The notes under the pieces are model-generated. The model did not search any database, had not been told where the DNA came from, and worked only from the letters and a program-made list of their open reading frames with translations. Below are positions 38,420-45,656 of a stretch of DNA of 64,000 bases, piece by piece (the stretch's first letter is position 1; each line of letters starts with the position of its first letter). Position numbers and translations under genes: made by a program. This DNA is from Dehalobacter sp. DCA (GTDB lineage: Bacteria > Bacillota > Desulfitobacteriia > Desulfitobacteriales > Syntrophobotulaceae): NCBI RefSeq assembly GCF_000305775.1, contig NC_018866.1:1240001-1304000 (forward strand), in the 5' to 3' direction.

Positions 38420-38856
38420 TCACGAATCCAAAGATTCCAGCTTTTGAAGAATAGTATCAAACATACGTATTTCCTCATCTGAGAGCAGTTTTTTATCGCC
38501 TGCTGCGCCTGTTCCCAGTGAGGGCGGGCCTCGTCCAACGATTTCAAACCTTTTGTTGTCAATGTAATCGTATATGCTTTTGAGTGCTTTCCGCTAATAC
38601 TTTCAACGAACTCTTTATCTTCAAGCAACTTTATATTTCTAACGAGAGTTGTGTGGTCTAAGCGGCAAGCTTCTGACAAATCTACCATAGTGATTGATCC
38701 CACGCTTTTCATTTTTACCAATAGTGCGTATTGAGTTGCTTTAAGCCCACTCGGCTCTAAAATCTTGTCATAGAAGTGGGTTACTGCTCGTGATGCACGT
38801 CTCATTTTGTTGCATTGGCATTCGTTAGGTCCAAAATACATATCTACATCTACCAT
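38420..38856 (-). pseudogene. MarR-family regulator, frameshifted in an A-run
   Basis: ATG 38856 begins MVDVDMYFGPNECQCNKMRR. The winged helix is MVDLSEACRLDHTTLVRNIK. After QAIKN an A-run near 38485 has probably lost one base. The other frame gives LLSDEEIRMFDTILQKLESL and a stop at 38420, restoring normal length. Read literally the protein has 155 residues with an aberrant tail. The DNA-binding part is whole. An operator palindrome lies 33 bp upstream. Confidence 0.75.
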
Positions 38857-38889
38857 AATTTCACCTACAAAAATATGATCTTATTTTTA

Positions 38890-38901
38890 GTGTATATACA
38901 C
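38890..38901. promoter_or_regulatory. Operator candidate (GTGTATATACAC)
   Basis: A perfect 12-bp palindrome 33 bp before the marR start, between it and the dehydrogenase gene end. Confidence 0.7.
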
Positions 38902-38999
38902 ATATCGTATTATAACAATGCGCTTTAAGTATGTCAAGTGAGAATAGAAAAATAAATAAGCTATCAGAAACCGACTTATTTGACAATGCTTTTGTTTTT

Positions 39000-39929
39000 T
39001 TAGCGCCATATTATATCAGGATCGATGTTATCACAATCAGCAGTACCAGTAACATTCATAATCATCTGAAGTTCCTCGGTTATTCCTTCAATAACCTTCC
39101 TTACACCATCGGCACCATCGGAAGCCAGACCGGTCATAACCGCCCTTCCGACTGAAACAGCCTTTGCACCAAGCGCCAAGGCTTTAAATGCATCAGTTCC
39201 GGTACTGATGCTGCAATCAACAAAAATAGGTATTCTCCGGTCGATGATCTTTGCAATGCGCGGCAAAATCATAAGGGGAGGCACCGCATAATCCAAAACG
39301 GAGCCGCTATGATGGGAAACAACAATCGCTGCCGCACCCACTTCCAATGCTTTTTTAGCGTCTTGCTCACTGAGAACCCCTTTTAATACAAAGGGCAATT
39401 TAGTCGCCTTTACATAGCTTTTGATATCATCCTGTGTTTTTGGACTCACAGGATAAGATTGGGCATAACCTTTATTTTTTTTGCTTCCAAACACGAAGTC
39501 TATATCCATCCCAACAGCCAAAGCACCGTATTTTTCCGCCTGAAATATTTTTTCAAATATCAAGTCTTTGTCTGAATATGGCTTAATGATTTTGACGGTC
39601 TTTGCCCCTGTCTCAATTATTGCCTTTAGTTCCTGTTCATTGCCGATGCCAGACCACATCACTGCGCCAGCCGCCGCTCCTTTTGCAACCTCAACCATCC
39701 CGTTTGGACGAATATTATCCAGTCCCGACAAAGCGGCTACCATCACGGGAGTCGCGAAAGATTCTCCAAAAAGCCCCATCTTTGATGAAGATTCTATAGA
39801 ATCTATTACTCGCATTTCGATCAGCAACGAGTCGATATAGTCACGTGTTATCCTGGAAGAATTACCCGGAGCCGCTGTATATCTACTGCTCATTCCTTTT
39901 TCTTGCAGCTTTTTTTCTCCGTCATTCAT
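39000..39929 (-). CDS. FMN-dependent alpha-hydroxy-acid dehydrogenase/oxidase-like
   Basis: The 309-residue TIM-barrel protein contains the FMN-binding Lys segment LPFVLKGVLSEQDAKKAL, the catalytic His region IVVSHHSGSVLD, and the phosphate site FVDCSISTGTDAFKALALGA with KAVSVGRAVMTG. Family enzymes oxidise L-lactate, glycolate or similar acids, with electrons passing to an acceptor. It is shorter at the N terminus than lactate oxidase (about 350). The substrate is unknown. It is transcribed toward the marR gene, with no operator recognised upstream. Confidence 0.8.
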   Translation of the reverse strand: MNDGEKKLQEKGMSSRYTAAPGNSSRITRDYIDSLLIEMRVIDSIESSSKMGLFGESFATPVMVAALSGLDNIRPNGMVEVAKGAAAGAVMWSGIGNEQELKAIIETGAKTVKIIKPYSDKDLIFEKIFQAEKYGALAVGMDIDFVFGSKKNKGYAQSYPVSPKTQDDIKSYVKATKLPFVLKGVLSEQDAKKALEVGAAAIVVSHHSGSVLDYAVPPLMILPRIAKIIDRRIPIFVDCSISTGTDAFKALALGAKAVSVGRAVMTGLASDGADGVRKVIEGITEELQMIMNVTGTADCDNIDPDIIWR

Positions 39930-40120
39930 ATAAATACCTCCGTTTGAATATTTCAGCCATATCGACTGATAGTGCAGAGAAAGCCGGTTTTCATCGCTTA
40001 TTGCAGCACCTTTCGGAATTTACAGATTCCAGCTAATCGGCTTATTATACATTTCTGTTTGATGTGTCAAAAAACAAAGCTTATATTAGAGCACGCCTTT
40101 GCCGGCGAGAATGAGAAAAT

Positions 40121-40711
40121 TCAATCTTTGCTGATATTTTGACACATTTCAATTATGACATTCTTAAAATAATCTAAAGAAATCGGTTCAATATCAATGG
40201 ACACTTGAGTATAATCAAAAAACTCCAATATTTCTTCGTCAGAAATATTGGATACCCCGCTGTCAAGCACAAGAATCTCATACGATCCGAAATTTATCCT
40301 GGCATCAACCGGGTCCCATCCCTGTCCTTGCTGAAATATTTCATGCCAGTATTTTAACCAGCCGCTGGTCATATAAAAAACATTATACGCGCTATCTATC
40401 TCTTTTTTTCTTTCTGGATCGAATAACAACTCGATACAGTTATGCGCTTCTGGATAAGTGGCTCTGAAATCCCTGGCTATTTGAGATAATTCCTGATGAC
40501 ACATGCTTCCATAAAGCAGCAATGTTTTTTGATTTTTGAGAGATTCCAGACCGTTAACAATTCCTGTCTTCAATTTTTTATTGTCAACATGCAATGCAGG
40601 CGGCACAAAATTAATGACTATATTTTGATTAAGTAAATCCAGCTTGACTTCCGGCAGAATTTTTTCAATTTCTGGCTGAAAAATACCACAGGATAATATA
40701 TGCACAACCAT
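40121..40711 (-). CDS. DUF1638-family protein
   Basis: The 196-residue protein matches the DUF1638 layout: CGIFQPEIEKI near the N terminus, PPALHVDNKKLK, LLYGSMCHQE, and YMTSGWLKYWHEIFQQGQGW. A C-terminal FFDYTQVSIDIEPISLDYF follows. The family occurs in methanogens and anaerobes, often near corrinoid methyltransferases. Its function is not established. It lies about 190 bp upstream of the dehydrogenase on the same strand. Confidence 0.65.
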   Translation of the reverse strand: MVVHILSCGIFQPEIEKILPEVKLDLLNQNIVINFVPPALHVDNKKLKTGIVNGLESLKNQKTLLLYGSMCHQELSQIARDFRATYPEAHNCIELLFDPERKKEIDSAYNVFYMTSGWLKYWHEIFQQGQGWDPVDARINFGSYEILVLDSGVSNISDEEILEFFDYTQVSIDIEPISLDYFKNVIIEMCQNISKD

Positions 40712-40801
40712 GTTCTACACAACTCCTTAGATATCCCTTCTTTTTGTTATGAGCCCAACAAAAAGAAGGGATATTTATGTTGTCATATATTGATAATTTT
40801 T

Positions 40802-41107
40802 TTATATTAGCGCATCTACTCCGGTAGGGATGAAAATAAGTTGCTTATCTTTTGCCTCCGCCGTGCCTGTGAGTCGATAACCTTTAGGCCCCCCATCCAT
40901 GGTTGCCCCTACCACCCATGCATTTTTATTTGATGCTAGATTCTTTTGTGTGATCTCCATCTTATAAATACCGAAGACCACTGTGTCACTTACTACTTGG
41001 CCTTTACCTGCAATAATAGGATGAGGGGTTCCGTTTGCATCTACCGTAACAAGCGAGAGAAATGCCGATCCTTCAATAACTTTCTTTACATCTTCATTGA
41101 TAACCAT
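40802..41107 (-). CDS. PPOX-fold (pyridoxamine 5'-phosphate oxidase-like) flavoprotein
   Basis: The 101-residue split-barrel protein begins INEDVKKVIEGSAFLSLVTV and has VFGIYKMEITQKNLASNK and PKGYRLTGTAEA. This group binds FMN or F420 and reduces small molecules or scavenges flavin. It is divergent from the hxlR gene with 122 bp between, so HxlR is its likely regulator. Confidence 0.75.
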   Translation of the reverse strand: MVINEDVKKVIEGSAFLSLVTVDANGTPHPIIAGKGQVVSDTVVFGIYKMEITQKNLASNKNAWVVGATMDGGPKGYRLTGTAEAKDKQLIFIPTGVDALI

Positions 41108-41140
41108 ATTTTCGCCTCCATAAAAATTATATGATAGCTA

Positions 41141-41169
41141 TTCACTCTGTTATTGCTATCTAGTATAAT
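41141..41169 (+). promoter_or_regulatory. Sigma-A-type promoter candidate for hxlR
   Basis: TTCACT (41141-41146) and TATAAT (41164-41169) are spaced by 17 bases, about 60 bp upstream of the HxlR start in the divergent intergenic region. Confidence 0.45.
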
Positions 41170-41229
41170 AATACTACTGCGCTATTTCATTTTCAAGAAC
41201 GCAGAATATAATGAGTAGGTGCGGAAAAT

Positions 41230-41616
41230 ATGATCAAAGTAATCGATCAAAGTAATCGGCCTTGTAAAGATAATTGCCCATGTATGGACTATTGTCCATT
41301 GGGAAGTGCTCTAAGGGTGGTAGGTGGAAAATGGAAGATACCAATTTTATGTGCCCTTCATCAGGATGGTACGACAAGGTACAATGAACTGAAACGTAAG
41401 ATTAGAGGTATAACAAATACTATGTTAGCGAGTTCATTAAAAGAGTTGGAGGAAAATGGCCTTATACATCGTGAACAACATATGGAGATGCCGGTGCGAG
41501 TAGAATATACATTAACCGACATTTGCCGTGACTTAATGCCGATTCTAAAGCAACTTGCACATTGGGGAGTTCAGGTTCATACGTCGGAATCGCCACAGGC
41601 ACATACTACTGAATAA
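41230..41616 (+). CDS. HxlR-family transcriptional regulator
   Basis: The 128-residue winged-helix protein contains CPLGSALRVVGGKWKIPILC, RYNELKRKIRGITNTMLASS and a basic wing (EMPVRVEYTLT). Extra N-terminal cysteines (CKDNCPCMDYC) suggest thiol or electrophile sensing, known for relatives such as HypR and YodB. It is divergent to the PPOX-fold gene, its probable target. A terminator hairpin lies 300 bp downstream at 41915. Confidence 0.88.
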   Translation: MIKVIDQSNRPCKDNCPCMDYCPLGSALRVVGGKWKIPILCALHQDGTTRYNELKRKIRGITNTMLASSLKELEENGLIHREQHMEMPVRVEYTLTDICRDLMPILKQLAHWGVQVHTSESPQAHTTE

Positions 41617-41914
41617 AATATCAGAATAATAAATCTCTGGAATTCATATAATGCTTCTCCGCCTATACAAACCTGATACTCCGAAAATTCCGATCTTAAC
41701 CACAGAGGATGCACCTCTTTGTTTTGTGCCTTTCTTGGCCGATCGACACATCACTATTTTATTGCCTGGCGTCTCATTTTTCAAAGTTCAGATATTTCCC
41801 TTACAGAAATGCTCCTAAATTATTATTATTTCTCTGGTGTTAGATATTTCCTTAAAATGAGAAGTTCACTTTGACGGCTCACCATGAACCCTTCCATGGT
41901 TCATAGAAAGTACA
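41617..41914. other. Boundary region between the redox cluster and the conjugative element
   Basis: No gene is recognised here. The junction of the element must lie in or near this stretch, but I see no clear attachment-site repeat. Confidence 0.35.
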
Positions 41915-41947
41915 GACCTTCCCCTTGGCGGGGAAGGTCATTTTTTA
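41915..41947 (+). terminator. Intrinsic terminator
   Basis: GACCTTCCCC and GGGGAAGGTC form a perfect 10-bp stem around TTGGC, followed by ATTTTTT on the plus strand. It faces the leftmost gene of the conjugative element and would stop plus-strand transcription entering it. Confidence 0.75.
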
Positions 41948-41952
41948 GTCGT

Positions 41953-42222
41953 TCAGCTTGAATCCAGCTGCTGAATATAGTACAAATTACTGCTCTTGCC
42001 ACCGTTTTCCCGCCACCGCTGCTCCTTGCGCAGACGGCCACTTTGCTCAAGGTCGGCTATGGCGCGCTTGACAGTACTGCGAGACAGCTTCAGCTCTCTG
42101 GCGATGGTACCAATCGCAGGGTAGCATTTGCCGTCCTTGTCGGCACGGTCATGCAGGTACATATAGACAGCCCTCGCCCGATGCGGCAGTTCCGAGGTAT
42201 AAACAGATGTAAAGTAACCCAC
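41953..42222 (-). CDS. Small winged-helix protein of the conjugative element
   Basis: The protein of about 89 residues has an HTH_36-type domain (AIGTIARELKLSRSTVKRAI), as in plasmid/ICE replication or control proteins. I chose GTG 42222 because AGGAG lies 8 bases upstream and it leaves 4 bp after the VirD4 stop. The ATG further upstream would overlap virD4. It is the last gene of the transfer operon in this direction. Confidence 0.65.
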   Translation of the reverse strand: MGYFTSVYTSELPHRARAVYMYLHDRADKDGKCYPAIGTIARELKLSRSTVKRAIADLEQSGRLRKEQRWRENGGKSSNLYYIQQLDSS

Positions 42223-42226
42223 AGCT

Positions 42227-44047
42227 TCATCTCCTTTCAGGTTCCTGCTTTTGCACAAACTGTTCAAAGGTTATACCCTGAACAGGCGTATGCACCGGGC
42301 CGCCCGACGCAGCTGCTTCTGTTTCAGCTTCCTCCGGCACCTCCACACAGGCGGAATGGCGCAGGATGATTTCTTCCTCCACCTTGTGCCTGTCGGCATA
42401 CTCTACCTGTCTGGCCGATTGTTCGGCGATCTCATACGGCTTGCCGAAGGTAATACCCCATTCCTTGAACAGCTTCAGCCGGGTGCGAATCGGATAGGCG
42501 CCGGTCTTGGTGACGATAAACCGGCCTTTGGGCATGGACTTAAGCTCATCGGGTGTCATCAGCGGACGTTCGATCATCTGCAGACTCTGGGACGGATCGT
42601 TTTTACCCCGGCTGACCGAGCCGCTCATGACCGTCTTGCTTCCCATGGCTTTCGACAAAATCTGCGCCGACTCGCTGTTAGGAGCAAAGCCGCCGAACAC
42701 CGTGTCCTGGCAGTTGTCGATGATGATGGCCGAACCCTCTCTGCCATAGTTTTTCTCCAACTGAGCGAAGGATTGTATGATCGCTACTATTGACACCCGC
42801 CTCGAACGACTGGCGCTGAACATCATCTCAGCAGACTCAATTTTGGGTATGGTCCCGATCTCGTCGAGGAACATCATCACCCGGTTGGGGAGCTTGCCGC
42901 CATGCTCGTCGGCCACCGACAGGATCTCGCGGTAGAGCTGCTGGACGATCAGGCTGATGATGAAATATTTTGTGTTATCTTCCTCCGGCATGACAAGGAA
43001 GATGGCGCTTTTTTTGGTGCAGAACCTCTCCGCGTCGATTGCCGTGTCAAAGCACAGGATCTGCTCCAGCTCGGAATCCAGAAAGGCATTGAGCCGGGAG
43101 AGCGCGGTTGAGAGGACGCTCTGCATGGCCTGCTCCGCCGAGTTGAGCGCCGCACCCGCAAACCACTTGGTCTTATGCTCGTCCGGCAGGTGGGCAAGGA
43201 GCAGTTGGAACAAAGTCCTGCCCTTGACGCCGCTGGGCACCAGCAGATCCTGTATGAGTTTGAACACCGATACGATGTGCCTCTGCTTCGGCTCACAGTA
43301 TTCGGCGATAAGCAGTATTACGGAGGTCAGCAGACCTTCCGCCGCGTCGTAGAAGAAGGCATTTTGTCCGGCCATCGCCGTATCGAAGCCTCCGGAGGAG
43401 ATGATGGTCTTGGCGGTGATCTTGGCATATTTCTCCGCTCTGGCCTTGTATGCCAGGTTCTGAGGGTTTTTCAGATAGGCGTCCATATACCTGTTGACCA
43501 GATGGAGCAGATTGTTGCCGTCCGAGCGGGTGGGGTTTCTCAGGTCGATGACCGCCACCTCATAGCCGTAGCAGTCCTTGGCGATCCCGGCGTAGTTGCG
43601 GTAGAGGTCGCCCTTGGTGTCGGTGCAGAGCCAGCTCATGCCGCAGGCACAGGCGTATTCCAGATTCGGATAGAGGAAGTTTGCGGTCTTGCCGACGCCG
43701 GCCGCGCCGATCATCAGGCAGTGGATATCGTCATCGTCTACCAGCGCATACCCGTGTGGAGCGGTATCGTCAAACAAAGGCGCTTTCCTCCAGCCGACGA
43801 TAAGGCCCTGCTCTTTCGGGAGGCTTTCGCCCTTCCGCCATTTTTCAGGCTCATAGGGAACCTCGGTATATGTCTTTTTGATCTCCCGCTTGGTTGCCCA
43901 GCGCGCTGTGCCGTGCTGACCGTCGCCGACCGTTTTGGACTTGATGCCGTTCAGGGTATAGTAATGCGCTATGAGCGATAACAGCCCGATCACGCCGAAC
44001 ATGGTCAGTCCGGCTGCGGTCAGGATTACGATTTGGGATGTCTGCAA
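42227..44047 (-). CDS. virD4: VirD4-like type IV coupling protein
   Basis: The 606-residue membrane ATPase recruits the relaxase-DNA complex to the secretion channel. An N-terminal hydrophobic segment spans residues 7-28. Walker A is GAAGVGKT (114-121) and Walker B is NRVMMFLDEIGTI. The C-terminal third is variable and acidic. It fits VirD4 proteins of Tn1549-like elements in size and order. It lies 13 bp downstream of the primase gene. Confidence 0.93.
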   Translation of the reverse strand: MQTSQIVILTAAGLTMFGVIGLLSLIAHYYTLNGIKSKTVGDGQHGTARWATKREIKKTYTEVPYEPEKWRKGESLPKEQGLIVGWRKAPLFDDTAPHGYALVDDDDIHCLMIGAAGVGKTANFLYPNLEYACACGMSWLCTDTKGDLYRNYAGIAKDCYGYEVAVIDLRNPTRSDGNNLLHLVNRYMDAYLKNPQNLAYKARAEKYAKITAKTIISSGGFDTAMAGQNAFFYDAAEGLLTSVILLIAEYCEPKQRHIVSVFKLIQDLLVPSGVKGRTLFQLLLAHLPDEHKTKWFAGAALNSAEQAMQSVLSTALSRLNAFLDSELEQILCFDTAIDAERFCTKKSAIFLVMPEEDNTKYFIISLIVQQLYREILSVADEHGGKLPNRVMMFLDEIGTIPKIESAEMMFSASRSRRVSIVAIIQSFAQLEKNYGREGSAIIIDNCQDTVFGGFAPNSESAQILSKAMGSKTVMSGSVSRGKNDPSQSLQMIERPLMTPDELKSMPKGRFIVTKTGAYPIRTRLKLFKEWGITFGKPYEIAEQSARQVEYADRHKVEEEIILRHSACVEVPEEAETEAAASGGPVHTPVQGITFEQFVQKQEPERR

Positions 44048-44060
44048 TGCGACCCCTCCT

Positions 44061-45494
44061 TTACATGGTCATAGAAAAATTTACTGCCTGCTCCTGCGAC
44101 GGGAGCATCGACGGAAGCTCTTGCTCAGCAAACATAATAGTTTTGACGCTGTCCAGCGCAAGGCGCTGATAGGAGGACAGGAGCTTTTCCTTATCCGCCA
44201 GTGTCCGGATGCCCGGGGCCTGAAGCTGGCGGCATATTTCCGTTACATCCTGGCGCAGCTGTTCCGCCTTAGCGCGAAGCCAGCCTCTATCCTCATGGGG
44301 ACGGTAGCTTTCCTGCAGCTTTTGGATGAGCTGCTCCATTGTCGCAGGCTGTTCCATCTGGTTAAGCTGCCTTTGCATGGCAGCCAGCGAGCCGGCAGCC
44401 ATACACTGCAGGCATTCCCGAACAGCGTCCGTGTTTAGATCTACTGTTTTGCCGGAAGCAAGAAACGGCTCCACCGCCTCGGCGCACTCTGCGAGGAAGG
44501 AGTCAATGTCCTTATGCGTTGAGAGGGCTTTGCACAAATCATGCAGTTCACCGACAACCTTCGGCAGAAGCTCCAGCTTCGGATGCACCTGTGCCGGGAT
44601 GGGACTGACACCGTTATTGGCTTTCAGATCCTCATTCCAGTCCTTGTGCTGCGATTGCATTACGAAAACATCCGTATATCCCTTCTCCAACAGGATATCC
44701 TTCAGGCGTCCGCTGGCTTCGATGCCTGCTTCGTCATGGTCCAGGCACAGCACGACGCTTTTCAGATGAGGATTCAGCTCCAGCTGACGGAGCATGGCGT
44801 GTTCCGACACGCCGTCCAGCGTGACATAGCTGTGCCGCCGCCAGTCCTTCCGGTTCAGTGTGATGAAGGACAGCATATCCACCGGCGCCTCGAACACATG
44901 GAGGACACCGCTCTCTCCGATCCAGTGGAAGCTGTATTTCGGATCGCTGCCCTCCACGTTTCCTTTATAAGGTTCGCCCTGGGTGTAAGTGCCGCGCTTG
45001 TGAGCGTGGCGGGGGACGCTGTTTTCACCCAGCCCGATAAACACCGCGTTGTGATATTCCTTGTCCTCATAGATCAGCTTTTCATGGGCGAAGCGGGACA
45101 GCACCTCACGGTCAATGAACCGCCGCTTTATCAGATAGGCAAATACCCGGCGCATATCGTGATTGGCTTCCGGAAGAGTGAATTTCTTACGGGGAGCAGG
45201 CGCGCTCTTGACCGTCTGGTTCCACTCCACGCCGCAGTCCTCTCCAAGCAGATAATTTACCGCTTCGGGAAAGCTCATATCATAGAACTGCTGGACGAAG
45301 TCAATGGCGTGACCGCCTTCTTTGCGGGAGTGACGGAACCATTGATTACCGCGCACGGTCACGCTGTCATGACGCTTCCAGCGCCACTCCCGGCCGGAAC
45401 GCACAAGCTGCTCTCCCTGACGCTGAAGGAAATCTACCAGGTCGACTGAGTTGGCCTGCTGCTTCTGTTCGTCTGTAAAATGAATGTATGCCAA
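44061..45494 (-). CDS. DUF3991/TOPRIM primase-like protein
   Basis: The 477-residue protein begins with a CHC2-like fold lacking an obvious zinc motif (DSVTVRGNQWFRHSRKEGGH). It then has DUF3991 and a TOPRIM domain (VFEAPVDMLSFITL ... VVLCLDHDEAGIEASGRLKD). Such proteins prime DNA synthesis on the transferred strand. The C-terminal 150 residues are helical, and the very end (QAVNFSMTM) resembles the tail shared by other proteins of this element. Confidence 0.85.
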   Translation of the reverse strand: MAYIHFTDEQKQQANSVDLVDFLQRQGEQLVRSGREWRWKRHDSVTVRGNQWFRHSRKEGGHAIDFVQQFYDMSFPEAVNYLLGEDCGVEWNQTVKSAPAPRKKFTLPEANHDMRRVFAYLIKRRFIDREVLSRFAHEKLIYEDKEYHNAVFIGLGENSVPRHAHKRGTYTQGEPYKGNVEGSDPKYSFHWIGESGVLHVFEAPVDMLSFITLNRKDWRRHSYVTLDGVSEHAMLRQLELNPHLKSVVLCLDHDEAGIEASGRLKDILLEKGYTDVFVMQSQHKDWNEDLKANNGVSPIPAQVHPKLELLPKVVGELHDLCKALSTHKDIDSFLAECAEAVEPFLASGKTVDLNTDAVRECLQCMAAGSLAAMQRQLNQMEQPATMEQLIQKLQESYRPHEDRGWLRAKAEQLRQDVTEICRQLQAPGIRTLADKEKLLSSYQRLALDSVKTIMFAEQELPSMLPSQEQAVNFSMTM

Positions 45495-45538
45495 AGTGCA
45501 TTCCTCCTTTGTCAGCGCTTGCGCTTACCGCATCGGCG

Positions 45539-45569
45539 AAAAAAAGCCACCCGCCGATAAGCGGATGGC
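45539..45569 (-). terminator. Intrinsic terminator after the relaxase gene
   Basis: On the minus strand GCCATCCGC pairs with GCGGGTGGC around TTATCG, followed by TTTTTTT. It separates the mob genes from the primase-virD4 operon. Confidence 0.75.
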
Positions 45570-45656
45570 CTGCGTGACGCCAGGCTGATTTTTTCGGGAA
45601 ACGGTTCTTTTTTCTGAATATCTTGATTGAGGCTTTTGCATGAAAACCCTCCCTTG

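Noticed and set aside
41617-41950. Attachment site of the conjugative element
   Set aside because: The other end lies outside the window, so no repeat pair can be compared. The terminator at 41915 alone is not evidence of an att site.
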